A stretch of DNA of 64,000 nucleotides, from positions 1 through 64,000 of the forward strand of contig NZ_JAFMPS010000008.1 in NCBI RefSeq assembly GCF_020667895.1. Direction: 5' to 3'. Position numbers and translations under genes: made by a program. Positions within the stretch are counted from its first letter, which is position 1; each line of letters starts with the position of its first letter. The notes beneath the pieces were generated by a model. The model saw nothing but the letters and a program-made list of their open reading frames with translations, searched no databases and was not told where the DNA came from. The stretch comes from Alcanivorax sp. 1008. Its GTDB lineage: Bacteria > Pseudomonadota > Gammaproteobacteria > Pseudomonadales > Alcanivoracaceae. Shown in pieces: positions 27,530 to 37,074 of this stretch.

Positions 27530-28243
27530 ATGAATGACCGTAATAGTTCGCTAGCTGCCCGCTTCCGTGGCTTCCTACCCGTGGTGGTGGATGTGGAAAC
27601 CGGCGGATTCAACCACCGAACCGATGCACTGCTGGAAATTGCTGCCGTTCTGGTGGAGATGGACGAAGACGGCAAACTGCAGCCGGGCCGCTACTATCAC
27701 TACCATGTGGAGCCATTTCACGGCGCCAATCTTGAACCCGCAGCGCTGGAATTCACTGGCATTGACCCTCACAACCCGCTGCGCGGGGCGGTACCGGAAA
27801 GTGTCGCCATAAACAATATCTTTGATGCCGTACGCGAGGCATTGCGCGCTCAGGGCTGCAACCGGGCTGTGCTGGTTGGTCATAACGCCTTTTTCGACAG
27901 TGATTTCGTTAAGGCCGCTGCCGGCCGCATCAATCACAAACGCAACCCCTTCCATCCTTTCTCCTGCTTCGATACCGCTTCTCTGGCGGGTCTGGCGTTC
28001 GGCCAGACGGTGCTGGCCAAGGCCTGTGAAATGGCCGGCATTCCCTTTAGCCAGCGCGAAGCCCACTCGGCACTTTACGACGCCCAGCGCACTGCCGAAC
28101 TGTTCTGCACCATTGTTAATCACTGGCACACTCTTGGTGGCTGGCCTCCGGTGCCCCCGTCCGAGATGCCACCAACGCTGGCGAAAAATCCAGTCAGTAT
28201 CCGTGATGATGATATGGACTTTAGTAAGGAGTTCGGTCTCTAA
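27530..28243 (+). CDS. rnt: Ribonuclease T
   Basis: This is a 237-residue DEDD 3'-5' exoribonuclease for tRNA end turnover and 3' maturation of stable RNAs. Exo motifs are VVDVETGGF (Asp, Glu), [10 protein letters not shown] (Asp) and [16 protein letters not shown] (His, Asp). ATG 27530 has GGAG 5 nt upstream and gives the family-like short N-terminus before RFRGFLP. In-frame ATGs at 27506 and 27467 are alternatives. It is divergent from argG. Confidence 0.94.
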   Translation: MNDRNSSLAARFRGFLPVVVDVETGGFNHRTDALLEIAAVLVEMDEDGKLQPGRYYHYHVEPFHGANLEPAALEFTGIDPHNPLRGAVPESVAINNIFDAVREALRAQGCNRAVLVGHNAFFDSDFVKAAAGRINHKRNPFHPFSCFDTASLAGLAFGQTVLAKACEMAGIPFSQREAHSALYDAQRTAELFCTIVNHWHTLGGWPPVPPSEMPPTLAKNPVSIRDDDMDFSKEFGL

Positions 28244-28372
28244 CAGAACTACCGCAGCATTCGAGAAGGTCTTGCATGTTCACGAAGCGGCATTAGACTG
28301 CCATTATCGCAGGGGGCTCGTCAGGGCAATAACAAGGACTAAGGAATAACTACGGCCGCATGGTGCGGTGGG

Positions 28373-31024
28373 GTGAGGGACATGCTGAATCTGCCCGGGT
28401 ACAAGGTTCACGGGGAAATCGGGGTTGGGGGACAGGCCAGAATCTATCTGGCCACTCAGGAGTCATTTGGCCGCAAAGTTGCTATCAAAGTGTTGCTGCC
28501 ACAGATTGCCGAGAACAAGGAGTTCGTAGAGCGCTTCCTGCGCGAAGCCAAGACCGTTGCCAGCATGGGCCACCCGCACATCATTCCGGTTTATGATTTC
28601 GGCAAGGTTGACGACAGCTACTACATGATCATGGAGTACCTGCCCTGCGGTGACCTTAAAGCCCGTATCAAGGCCGGACTGAAAGAAGAAGAGTGCCTGA
28701 ATATCCTCGCTCAGCTGGGCGATGCCCTGCATCTGGTCCACGAGAAGGGCTTCGTCCATCGCGACATCAAGCCAGACAACGTCATGTTTCGCGAGGACGG
28801 CTCGGCGGTCCTGACCGACTTTGGCATCGCTCGCCTGCAAAATGGTGCCGATCAGGTGACTATGGTCGGTCAGGTACTTGGCACCCCAAGCTACATGAGC
28901 CCGGAACAGATTCAGGGCCGTCAGCTGGATGGTCGCGCCGATATCTACTCCCTTGGCATCATGTTCTACGAGATGCTGGCGCGACGAGTGCCTTACGAGC
29001 ACGCGGACTACACCACTCTCGCAGTAATGCACTGCAAGGACCCTATTCCGAATCTCCCTGGGCGATTCCGTCGTTACCAGCGACTGTTTGAACGGATGGT
29101 GGAGAAAGAGGCTGAAAAGCGCTTTGCCTCCGCACAGGAACTGGCGCAGGTGCTTCGCGAGATTCTGACCGGCAAAAAAGACCCCGAATCGATTGTCAGC
29201 TCTGCATCAGTGGCACTGAAAGCTCAGGCCCAGATGAGCGAACAGAAGTCCCGACCGGCGCCGACCGTCGGCGGCAGCTTGCTATCTGTAGCCGACCACA
29301 GGCTGTCGCGCGAAACATCCATTGAGCTGCGAGAGCTCGACCCGCTTTTCGATCCCGACTGGTATCAGAAAGTAGTAGCACTTTTCAAAACCATGACGGC
29401 GCCACAGCGTAGCTATGCGTTCTCCAACTACCTTTCTGAAAAGGGGATTACCCACGACAAGGAATCGAAGCGCCTTGTTTTTGAGGGTCGCCCGAGTGTC
29501 GCCGGCTTAAGCACCAGCATTTCAAGCGCAGCCCTGCAACAAGTAGTCGCCAAGCTGCTCAAGGCCGAGGAAATGCTACGCACCACCCGCGACCCTCAGG
29601 CTTTTGCTGACCTGATGGAAAGCAGTATCAGCATCATTGACAACTTTGATGTTCAGGAAAACCTTACCCTGCAGAAAGGGAAGAAGGCAGTGCGTCAGGC
29701 GCTGCTGGATGATCTGGTATTGATTGTTCGTGGCAGTGAGTTTCAGGTTGCAGAGAACCGCCGCGGCCTGACCAGCGATATCATCCGCTACTACTTCGCT
29801 CACGTTTACCTTAAACAGATGATGCAGGGCTATCGCTTCCGCAGCACGCCCCTTTCCGCTCTGGACAATGATTCACAGGAGCTGATACGCGAACACGTGG
29901 CCAAAGAAGCCAGAGTGCGTCAATGCGATGTTATCCGCACCGAGAAGGCCTGGTTCATGGTCGGTCCGGTACGCAACTTTGGCCAGAATCCATTTTCTGC
30001 CCGGCGCTTCCTGAATGAAGAGTCAGCAATGGGGGGCAAAGTCGTCTATTTCAACGTGGTCGCCATACCTGCAGTTCAGATCCGCAATGAAAAGCTGATA
30101 GAACATCTGAAATGGAGTATCAGCAGGATCGTAACCCTGCAGCGCCAGCTTAGCCCGGGAATCACTGAGCTGGTGGAGGAAATGGAGAAGGCCTACTCCG
30201 AAAAGCTCGGCCCCATACTGAGAAGAGAAATTAGCGCCGACGGCACGGAGCTCGAGGCAGCAATTGCAGAGAAAATCCTGCAGTACGAGCAGGCTCTGAC
30301 GGTACAGATTCTTGCCAAGATTCCTAAAGCCCTTAAAGAGATGGCGCAAACCAGAGACGACTTCGAATACCTGTTTCACCACCTGCGGCAGTTCATTATC
30401 CAGCTGGCATGTGAAGTCCGCGACTTCAGCAGCCAGTTCGCCGCAACCTTCAGTACCGCCGCCCAGGATCTGGATCTGAAGATGATGGCGTATCTGTCAC
30501 TGATGGACAAACGCAGAGACACACTGTTTGTTCCGGGTGGTGCGCAGCGTGCAGATCCATTGCTTGATCCGGAAATGCTTTATTCAGAATTCAAGAAGAT
30601 TCTGGATGCTTACACGCCGGCCATGGAGGATATGAAGGATCAGCTCCGCGATGCGGTGATGGATGTCAACAAAGAACGAGGAGCAGTAGTCACCTGGCTG
30701 GAGAAAATACTCAAGATTGATCAGCGCCGAGTGACCCCGGAAATGGTCCAGCGGGACATGGATAAGTTGCGCAAGAAATGTCTGGTCGACGTGATCAGGA
30801 TTTGCAAGCGCTATCCTAAAATCACCATTTACATTGAGCTGGAAGGCCTTAACGACGTTGACACCAGTGTGCGCCACTACGCGCTGCCCGCAGGTCAGGA
30901 CGGGGTTGGGCAGCTGCCCAAAATAATTCGTCTGTATGAGGACAGCGGCGTCTTCAATCCGGACGAAATCATTGAGCAAATCAACTTCAATATTCTCAAT
31001 CCAAAACGGAAAGAGTTCTCCTAG
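28373..31024 (+). CDS. Serine/threonine protein kinase with large unknown C-terminal region
   Basis: This is an 883-residue protein starting at GTG 28373 (ATG 28382 is possible). Residues about 10-265 are a complete Hanks-type kinase: Gly loop IGVGGQARIYLA, Lys39 (VAIKV), HRD129-131 with Asn136 (HRDIKPDNV), DFG149-151 and GTPSYMSPEQ, so it should be active. The remaining ~620 residues match no domain I know. They are mostly helical and soluble, with no PASTA, transmembrane, vWA or TPR signature. The nearest downstream gene on the same strand is far off, and a 12-bp hairpin follows the stop. Substrate and stimulus are unknown. Confidence 0.88.
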   Translation: MRDMLNLPGYKVHGEIGVGGQARIYLATQESFGRKVAIKVLLPQIAENKEFVERFLREAKTVASMGHPHIIPVYDFGKVDDSYYMIMEYLPCGDLKARIKAGLKEEECLNILAQLGDALHLVHEKGFVHRDIKPDNVMFREDGSAVLTDFGIARLQNGADQVTMVGQVLGTPSYMSPEQIQGRQLDGRADIYSLGIMFYEMLARRVPYEHADYTTLAVMHCKDPIPNLPGRFRRYQRLFERMVEKEAEKRFASAQELAQVLREILTGKKDPESIVSSASVALKAQAQMSEQKSRPAPTVGGSLLSVADHRLSRETSIELRELDPLFDPDWYQKVVALFKTMTAPQRSYAFSNYLSEKGITHDKESKRLVFEGRPSVAGLSTSISSAALQQVVAKLLKAEEMLRTTRDPQAFADLMESSISIIDNFDVQENLTLQKGKKAVRQALLDDLVLIVRGSEFQVAENRRGLTSDIIRYYFAHVYLKQMMQGYRFRSTPLSALDNDSQELIREHVAKEARVRQCDVIRTEKAWFMVGPVRNFGQNPFSARRFLNEESAMGGKVVYFNVVAIPAVQIRNEKLIEHLKWSISRIVTLQRQLSPGITELVEEMEKAYSEKLGPILRREISADGTELEAAIAEKILQYEQALTVQILAKIPKALKEMAQTRDDFEYLFHHLRQFIIQLACEVRDFSSQFAATFSTAAQDLDLKMMAYLSLMDKRRDTLFVPGGAQRADPLLDPEMLYSEFKKILDAYTPAMEDMKDQLRDAVMDVNKERGAVVTWLEKILKIDQRRVTPEMVQRDMDKLRKKCLVDVIRICKRYPKITIYIELEGLNDVDTSVRHYALPAGQDGVGQLPKIIRLYEDSGVFNPDEIIEQINFNILNPKRKEFS

Positions 31025-31032
31025 CAGCCTTG

Positions 31033-31072
31033 GATAGAGGTCATCACCGCAACGGTGATGACCTTTGCTATC
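31033..31072 (+). terminator. Hairpin between the kinase and grxD genes
   Basis: A perfect 12-bp stem (31038-31049 with 31053-31064, core GGTCATCACC) has a 3-nt loop. It is flanked by a second 5-bp pairing, GATAG with CTATC. Only a TTT run follows it on the plus strand, so termination is probable but not textbook. The stem lies in the convergent gap. Confidence 0.6.
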
Positions 31073-31400
31073 ACTGTTCCGACTGGGCGCTTGCTGCGGC
31101 CTCAACCATCTCGGCTAACTGGCCACTACGGTGCATCTCCAGCAGGATATCACTACCTCCAACCAGCTCACCCTTGACCCACAGCTGGGGGAAAGTCGGC
31201 CAGTTACCATACTGTGGCAGGTTCGCGCGGATTTCCGGAGCCTCAAGGATATTCACATAGGCGAACGGCTGACCAACGGAAGTCATCACCTCCACCGCCC
31301 GGGCAGAAAAGCCACACTGGGGAAACTGCGGCGTACCCTTCATGTAAAGAATGACCGGGTTGCCTTCAATCTGCTCTTTGATGACTTGCATGATGTCCAT
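31071..31400 (-). CDS. grxD: Monothiol glutaredoxin GrxD
   Basis: This is a 109-residue monothiol glutaredoxin that carries a 2Fe-2S cluster with glutathione and delivers it to target proteins. The active site is PQCGFSARAV (CGFS). The glutathione-binding elements WPTFPQLWVKGELVGGSDI are intact. It is convergent with the kinase gene and downstream of the TonB receptor gene on the same strand. Confidence 0.96.
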   Translation of the reverse strand: MDIMQVIKEQIEGNPVILYMKGTPQFPQCGFSARAVEVMTSVGQPFAYVNILEAPEIRANLPQYGNWPTFPQLWVKGELVGGSDILLEMHRSGQLAEMVEAAASAQSEQ

Positions 31401-31500
31401 GGGGGTCTCCTAATGGGGGGCCGGGGGCAGCGATTGTAGCATTGAACCGCTGCGCCTGCCGCTGCCTCCCGTGACTGCAAAGGCAGCAACCGGCCACCCC

Positions 31501-33603
31501 TCAGAAACGATAGCGGAAGCCTGCCTCAACGCTACGCTCCGGGCCAACATATATACCCTGACGCAAACTGGCGATGTATCTCTCGTCGGTCAGGTTCTTG
31601 ACCGACCCAAACAGCTCCAGATCGGCAGTGGCCTGATAGCGAGCACTCAGATCTGCCGTTGCATAGGCCTCCACCTGGCCGGTGAAGAAGCCAGAGGTAT
31701 TTTCCTGAATGGCCTTGGTGTTGTCCGTGTCGGTGTACTGCGAGCCGGTGTAGTTCGCGCTAAGCAAGGTTCTCAGGTTGCCCGCCGTGTAGCCAAGCAC
31801 CAGATTGGCAACCAGCTCCGGCGCATAGGTGACACGATTACCGTCCGGGATATCAATGGTGATACCGTCTGGCTCAAAACGGGTACCAACAAACTCGGCC
31901 ACCGGCACCCAGGTAGCATTTGCCTCGACACTGAAGCCACCATTGAACTGATAACCTACCCCACCCTCCAGGCCCTGGTGCAATGTCTTGCCGCCATTGG
32001 TGTTCTGGAAAACGCTGGTGCTGTTAGCCGGAATGATTTGATTATCAAAATCCATACGAAAGGCAGCCATTTCATAACTCCATGCACCATCGCGACCACG
32101 CAGGCCCACTTCCACATTGATGGAACGCTCTGCTTCCAGATCCTGATCCTGTAGACCATCCAAGGCATCGCCATTGAGCGCCGGAGCGAAAGCCTTGTAT
32201 ACGCCGCCAAACAGCTGCACAGATGAATTCATCTGGAATGTAGCGCCCAAACCGGGGATCACTTCCGTATTCGAGGTACTGGCACTGTCCGGCACTCGCA
32301 GATCCTTGCGAGACTGCTGGTAGTGCTCCACCCGCACCCCCGGAGTTACGGACAGGCGATCCGACATATCGAAACGGTTTTGGGCAAAAATTGCGTAGCT
32401 ATCTGCCGAATCAACCCGATCACGGTTAATTGTCCCGGTACGAGGCGTGGCACGAGTAGCACCGATGGTCTGGTCATGCATGGTCTCGACCATGTAGCGA
32501 AGGCCCACTTCTGCCTCGCCGTTTATCCCAAACATTTGATTCAGCACGGTTATACGGGTTTCGGCCCCCTTGCGCTCAAATGCACGGTTATTGCCATTCA
32601 GGTTATTGGTATACACCCAGCGGCCGGCACTGACCGAGGCAGGGTTATCCGTGGCATAGCGCCAGTAGTCCCGGTACATCTCGCTCCAGTAGAGCAGAGT
32701 GTTAACCCTTACCGTGGCACTGACATCCCATGCATGGTTCAGATCGAATGACGTACGGCCAGTAAGGAACCAATCATCCGGGGCCGGGTTGTAGGTTTTG
32801 CCTGCTTTGTAATCATCAAGGAACAGACCCCGGTAGGAAATATTGGCGTCGTTCTCATAATGGCTGAACTTGACGCCGACCCATTGATCCTCACCTATTG
32901 CACTGCCGGCTTTGATCATCGCATCGGACATGTCATAGCCCTTACCCATAAAGCCATCACTTTTAGCCGTACTTAGCACAGCACCGAATATGCCATCACC
33001 GGAGGGGGCAGTGCCTCCCAGCTCCACCATATTCTTGTATGTGTCCCACGATCCCACACTGCTTTCCAACACCACCCCATCCGCTGGCTGCTTGGTGCGA
33101 TAGTTGATCACACCACCAATGGTGCTCGGGCCATAACGCAGCGATGAAGCCCCCTTGAGCACTTCGATGTTGTCGATGCGCTGGATGCGAGGGTTGTAGT
33201 AACGGCCGTTACCGACGAACAGGCCCGGCGCCACAGGTACACCGTCTTCCAGTACCAATGTTTTGTAGTCAGCTGAGCTGAGGCCGCGAACACCGATGTT
33301 AACTACCACTGCGGTCTCTTCTTCCTGCTTGATGTACACACCCGGCACACTGCGCAGGGCCTCTTCCGTGGACTTGGGCTGGGTTTTGTCCATTTCCTCT
33401 CGGCTTATCTGAGCAACGGCCCCCGGCTGGCGCGCCGCCTGTTGCTCGGTTGCCCCGGTTACTATCACTTCCGGCAGGCGAGCGCCCCCTACCTCATCCT
33501 CCGCCAATGCCGGGGCCGTGGCAGCGCAGGACAGCGCCACAGCCGCCACCATCAATGCTCGGCGGGCCGAAAAAACAGAACCCTCAGTAACCACCCTATT
33601 CAT
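31501..33603 (-). CDS. TonB-dependent outer-membrane receptor
   Basis: This is a 700-residue receptor importing a ferric siderophore or other iron complex. A signal peptide (RRALMVAAVALSCAATAPALA) is followed by a TonB box near LPEVIVTG. The plug domain (SVPGVYIKQEEE, GLSSADYKTLVLEDGVPV, IDNIEVLKGASSLRYGPSTIGGVINYRT) precedes a beta-barrel ending in the terminal aromatic VEAGFRYRF. It resembles FecA-like receptors in length. A Fur-like box overlaps the -35 of its candidate promoter. No FecIR pair or periplasmic transporter is next to it. GGGGAGT lies 8 nt before the ATG. Confidence 0.94.
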   Translation of the reverse strand: MNRVVTEGSVFSARRALMVAAVALSCAATAPALAEDEVGGARLPEVIVTGATEQQAARQPGAVAQISREEMDKTQPKSTEEALRSVPGVYIKQEEETAVVVNIGVRGLSSADYKTLVLEDGVPVAPGLFVGNGRYYNPRIQRIDNIEVLKGASSLRYGPSTIGGVINYRTKQPADGVVLESSVGSWDTYKNMVELGGTAPSGDGIFGAVLSTAKSDGFMGKGYDMSDAMIKAGSAIGEDQWVGVKFSHYENDANISYRGLFLDDYKAGKTYNPAPDDWFLTGRTSFDLNHAWDVSATVRVNTLLYWSEMYRDYWRYATDNPASVSAGRWVYTNNLNGNNRAFERKGAETRITVLNQMFGINGEAEVGLRYMVETMHDQTIGATRATPRTGTINRDRVDSADSYAIFAQNRFDMSDRLSVTPGVRVEHYQQSRKDLRVPDSASTSNTEVIPGLGATFQMNSSVQLFGGVYKAFAPALNGDALDGLQDQDLEAERSINVEVGLRGRDGAWSYEMAAFRMDFDNQIIPANSTSVFQNTNGGKTLHQGLEGGVGYQFNGGFSVEANATWVPVAEFVGTRFEPDGITIDIPDGNRVTYAPELVANLVLGYTAGNLRTLLSANYTGSQYTDTDNTKAIQENTSGFFTGQVEAYATADLSARYQATADLELFGSVKNLTDERYIASLRQGIYVGPERSVEAGFRYRF

Positions 33604-33686
33604 GCTTTTTACTCCCCATATGATGACCAGATTCGGCGAGCCGCGCCGGATGGGCGGCAGCCAGAACCCGCGATTGATTGGCGGGC

Positions 33687-33715
33687 ATCCTAATCAATCG
33701 ACAATCTTAATGCAA
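33687..33715 (-). promoter_or_regulatory. Candidate promoter of the TonB receptor gene
   Basis: On the minus strand TTGCAT (33715-33710) and TAGGAT (33692-33687) are 17 bp apart. The -35 hexamer lies inside the Fur-like box, which suits iron repression. Confidence 0.45.
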
Positions 33716-33727
33716 ACCATTCTCATT
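33709..33727 (-). promoter_or_regulatory. Putative Fur box
   Basis: Read on the minus strand, AATGAGAATGGTTTGCATT matches the overlapping-hexamer Fur consensus AATGATAATCATTATCATT at 14 of 19 positions. It lies about 105 bp upstream of the TonB receptor start. Confidence 0.65.
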
Positions 33728-33827
33728 TGTATTCAGTAAAATCTTTCCTGACACTCCCCCAGCACCGCGATTACCGGCGCAGGGCAGAGTTGGCGGGCAT
33801 TGCAGCCCCGAAATCAGGAAGCTATCA

Positions 33828-33883
33828 TCCGTCCTCCCCCGGCAGCTCTGGCTGCCGTTTTTCGTTTCAGGACGGAGTCGTCC
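33828..33883 (+). promoter_or_regulatory. Structured argD leader (attenuator-like)
   Basis: TCCGTCC (33828-33834) can pair with GGACGGA (33870-33876), enclosing a terminator-like hairpin. The same GGACG can instead pair with CGTCC (33879-33883) right beside the argD ribosome site GGAG (33885-33888). The two pairings exclude each other, so the leader could switch conformation. No trigger is evident. Confidence 0.35.
33840..33862 (+). terminator. Terminator-like hairpin inside the argD leader
   Basis: A 7-bp G+C-rich stem (CGGCAGC at 33840-33846 with GCTGCCG at 33851-33857), a TCTG loop and TTTTT at 33858-33862 form an intrinsic-terminator signature. It lies 33 nt before the argD start codon rather than after a gene. 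Confidence 0.6.
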
Positions 33884-33894
33884 CGGAGCCGGTG

Positions 33895-35100
33895 ATGAGT
33901 GATACGACGAAAACACCCGATCAGTACCTGATGCCTACCTACGCTCGCCAGCCAGTGATGTTCCACCGTGGCGAGGGCTGCTGGTTATTTGACGACGCAG
34001 GCAATCGCTGGCTCGACGCAGTCGCGGGCATTGCGGTTTGCAATCTGGGCCACTGCCACCCGGCGATCACCGCAGCGATCTCCCAGCAAGCCGCCACCCT
34101 GGTGCACACATCGAACCTTTACCGAGTCGAACGTCAGGAAGCGCTGGCAGAAAAGCTTTGCCAAGCGGCAGGTATGGAAAAGGTTTTCTTCTCCAATTCC
34201 GGTGCTGAAGCGAATGAAGCGGCCATCAAACTGGCCCGTTTACACGGCCACAGCAAAAACATTGAAGTGCCATACATCATCGTTATGGAAAACGCTTTCC
34301 ATGGCCGCACCATGGCGACGCTGACCGCCACCGGCAACCGTAAAGCGCAGGCTGGTTTTGAACCGCTGGTACAGGGTTTTATCCGGGTACCATTCAATGA
34401 CCTTGATACGGTACGCAAGGTTGCTGCAAGCAACCGGCAGATTGCTGCCGTGCTGGTCGAACCGGTGCAGGGCGAAGGAGGCATTCATGTGCCGACCACG
34501 AATTACCTGCAAGAGCTACGGCAAATTTGCGATCAGCATGACTGGCTGCTGATGCTCGATGAAATTCAGACCGGCAACGGCCGCACCGGCAGTTACTTTG
34601 CCTATCAACAAATGGCTGTGCTGCCCGATGTAGTAACCACTGCGAAAGGTCTGGGAAATGGCTTCCCGATTGGTGCATGCCTCACGCAGGGAAAGGCCGC
34701 AGCCCTTTTTGGCCCAGGCAGCCATGGCAGCACCTATGGCGGCAACCCGCTCGGCTGCGCTGTCGGTTGCGCCGTGGTCGACACTCTGGGTAATGGTGTC
34801 ATTGCCCAAGTCCAGTCCCGCGGTGAATACCTGCGTGGTGCACTACGCAAACAGTTTGCTGACCTGGACATGGTCCGGGAGGTGCGTGGCCTGGGCCTTA
34901 TGACAGGCATCCAGTTTGATCGCGACTGTCCAGAGCTAGTCGCGCTGGCCCGTGAGCGCGGCCTGCTGATCAATGTCACTGCAGGTAGTGTGGTCCGCCT
35001 GGTGCCTCCCTTGATTATCAGCGAAGCGGAAATTGACGAACTGGTATCACGCCTCAATGATTCCGTCCGCGCATTTGTTAACCAACAGGAGGCCGCATGA
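33895..35100 (+). CDS. argD: Acetylornithine aminotransferase
   Basis: This is a 401-residue class III PLP aminotransferase of arginine synthesis, which may also serve as succinyldiaminopimelate transaminase. The PLP lysine is in [14 protein letters not shown], and the cofactor Asp is in [31 protein letters not shown] and [16 protein letters not shown] are family signatures. GGAG lies 6 nt before the ATG at 33895, which decides it over a frame open back to 33727. The stop overlaps argF by 4 nt. Confidence 0.94.
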   Translation: MSDTTKTPDQYLMPTYARQPVMFHRGEGCWLFDDAGNRWLDAVAGIAVCNLGHCHPAITAAISQQAATLVHTSNLYRVERQEALAEKLCQAAGMEKVFFSNSGAEANEAAIKLARLHGHSKNIEVPYIIVMENAFHGRTMATLTATGNRKAQAGFEPLVQGFIRVPFNDLDTVRKVAASNRQIAAVLVEPVQGEGGIHVPTTNYLQELRQICDQHDWLLMLDEIQTGNGRTGSYFAYQQMAVLPDVVTTAKGLGNGFPIGACLTQGKAAALFGPGSHGSTYGGNPLGCAVGCAVVDTLGNGVIAQVQSRGEYLRGALRKQFADLDMVREVRGLGLMTGIQFDRDCPELVALARERGLLINVTAGSVVRLVPPLIISEAEIDELVSRLNDSVRAFVNQQEAA

Positions 35101-36002
35101 GCGTGCGCCACTTTCTAACTTTGCTGGATCTGACTCCGGCCGAGCTGAACACGCTGATTTCCCGTGCCATTGAACTGAAGGGCATGCAGAAGCGGGGCGA
35201 GCGCCACGATATTTTTCGCGGTAAAACGCTGGGCATGATTTTTGAAAAGTCCTCGACTCGCACCCGCGTGTCTTTTGAAGTGGCTATGACCCAATTTGGT
35301 GGCGACAGCATATTCCTGTCACCGCGAGATACTCAGCTTGGCCGTGGCGAGCCGATCGAAGATGCCGCCCGGGTTCTTTCACGGATGGTGGACGCTGTCA
35401 TGATCCGCACATTTGCTCATCAGACCGTGGAAACTTTTGCTGCCCACTCGGCAGTGCCGGTAATCAATGCCCTAACGGATGATTTTCATCCCTGCCAACT
35501 GCTCGCCGATGTACAAACCTTTGTAGAGCATCGCGGCAGCATTCAGGGCAAGCGTGTTGCCTGGATCGGCGATGGCAACAACATGTGCAATAGCTATATC
35601 AATGCCGCCCGCCAGTTTGATTTTGAGCTGGTGGTCAGCTGCCCGGAGGGCTTTGAGCCGCGTGCTGACCTGGTTGAGCGCGAGCGTGGCCGCGTGATCA
35701 TCGAGCGCGATCCCGGCAAAGCCGCTGAAGGCGCGCATCTGTTGGTCACCGATGTCTGGGCCTCTATGGGGCAGGAGGAAGAGCAGGCCGCACGGGAAAG
35801 TGCGTTCGCTGATTATCAGGTCAATACAGCCCTGATGGACCGCGCATGCAAAGATGCCTTGTTCATGCACTGCCTGCCGGCGCACCGCGGAGAAGAGGTG
35901 AGCCACGAACTTATGGACGACCCACGTGCAGTAGTCTGGGATGAAGCCGAGAACCGACTGCATGCGCAAAAGGCTCTGCTTGAGTTTCTCCTGAACCAAT
36001 GA
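35097..36002 (+). CDS. argF: Ornithine carbamoyltransferase
   Basis: This is a 301-residue enzyme producing citrulline from ornithine and carbamoyl phosphate. The carbamoyl phosphate motif is [13 protein letters not shown], and ornithine contacts are in HPCQLLAD and [13 protein letters not shown]. It overlaps both neighbours by ATGA, giving a tightly coupled argD-argF-ABC ATPase unit. Confidence 0.97.
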   Translation: MSVRHFLTLLDLTPAELNTLISRAIELKGMQKRGERHDIFRGKTLGMIFEKSSTRTRVSFEVAMTQFGGDSIFLSPRDTQLGRGEPIEDAARVLSRMVDAVMIRTFAHQTVETFAAHSAVPVINALTDDFHPCQLLADVQTFVEHRGSIQGKRVAWIGDGNNMCNSYINAARQFDFELVVSCPEGFEPRADLVERERGRVIIERDPGKAAEGAHLLVTDVWASMGQEEEQAARESAFADYQVNTALMDRACKDALFMHCLPAHRGEEVSHELMDDPRAVVWDEAENRLHAQKALLEFLLNQ

Positions 36003-37048
36003 CAACTGCGCTGCTGACACTGGATCACATCGCCTGCCGTTACGATAACGAGCAGGTGGTGAGGGACATCAGTTTCTCACTGGATTCGGGACAGATCGCC
36101 TGTCTGCTGGGACCATCCGGCTGCGGCAAAACCACCACCCTGCGAGCCATTGCTGGTCTTGAACCACTGACCGATGGGCGCATCATGATTGCCGGTCAGG
36201 AAGCATCCAGGCCCGGGCGGACTCTGGCACCAGAGAAGCGCGGTCTGGGCATGGTGTTTCAGGAACACGCGCTGTTCCCGCATCTTAGCGTTGCCGACAA
36301 CGTGGCCTTCGCACTGCGCAAGCTGTCATCCCATGAGCGCCAACAGCGGGTACGCGAATGCCTCGCCATGGTCCGCCTGGATGATCTTGGTGGACGTTTC
36401 CCCCACGAGTTATCAGGTGGGCAACAACAGCGCGTAGCACTGGCCCGAGCATTAGCTCCACGGCCCCGCCTGATGCTGCTGGACGAGCCCTTCGCCAGTC
36501 TTGACCTGGATTTGCGCCGGCAGCTTAACCGCGAGCTACTAGGCATTCTGAAACTGGAAGGCATCACCGCAGTGATGGTCACGCACGATCAGGAAGAGGC
36601 CTTTGCCATGGCAAGCCATATTGCCATCCTGCGGGCCGGCGAGCTGGTGCAGTGGGACTCGCCCTATCGTATCTACCACTCCCCCGGGAATCGCTTTGTC
36701 GCCGAATTTGCCGGTCAGGGTGCTTTTCTTGAAGGTAAAGTGATCGCCGGTAGCGAGGTCTCAACGGTTGTTGGCCAGCTGGCCTCAGACCAGCCTCTGT
36801 CATTGCCAGCAGGAGCAGATGTAGACGTTCTGTTGCGTCCGGAAGATATCGTACCGGATGTTGACGGCCCCATTGCCACCCGGGTTTTAGAGCGCACCTT
36901 CACCGGCGCCAATATTCTTTATCGGCTTGGTCTGGCTAACGGTGAACACCTCACCTGCCTGACTGGCAGCCATGTGGATCTGGCAGTGGGCCGTGAATGC
37001 CGGGTACAGATAGCGGCCAAACATCTGGTGGTATTTTCGCGCAGCTAG
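35999..37048 (+). CDS. Orphan ABC transporter ATP-binding protein (FbpC/PotA type)
   Basis: This is a 349-residue importer-type ATPase. Walker [11 protein letters not shown]-loop [11 protein letters not shown], signature LSGGQQQR, Walker [13 protein letters not shown] and H-loop VTHD are all present. A C-terminal TOBE-like beta domain covers about residues 240-345 ([12 protein letters not shown]). The closest resemblance is to ferric-iron (FbpC) or polyamine/sulfate importers. No permease or binding-protein gene is adjacent, so its partners must be encoded elsewhere. The start overlaps the argF stop; an ATPase next to argF is also seen in Pseudomonas. The substrate is unresolved. Confidence 0.88.
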   Translation: MTTALLTLDHIACRYDNEQVVRDISFSLDSGQIACLLGPSGCGKTTTLRAIAGLEPLTDGRIMIAGQEASRPGRTLAPEKRGLGMVFQEHALFPHLSVADNVAFALRKLSSHERQQRVRECLAMVRLDDLGGRFPHELSGGQQQRVALARALAPRPRLMLLDEPFASLDLDLRRQLNRELLGILKLEGITAVMVTHDQEEAFAMASHIAILRAGELVQWDSPYRIYHSPGNRFVAEFAGQGAFLEGKVIAGSEVSTVVGQLASDQPLSLPAGADVDVLLRPEDIVPDVDGPIATRVLERTFTGANILYRLGLANGEHLTCLTGSHVDLAVGRECRVQIAAKHLVVFSRS

Positions 37049-37074
37049 AATCTTTCACCGTCCGGTTTGAAAAG

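Noticed and set aside
28272-28299. TTGCAT-16 bp-TAGACT as a kinase promoter.
   Set aside because: The matches are too weak and the spacing suboptimal to list.
33727-33894. Arg-rich frame (CGCGATTACCGGCGCAGG) upstream of and in frame with argD, resembling an arginine leader peptide.
   Set aside because: It has no stop before argD, begins at a TTG without ribosome site and may precede the transcript start. It was kept only as context for the leader.
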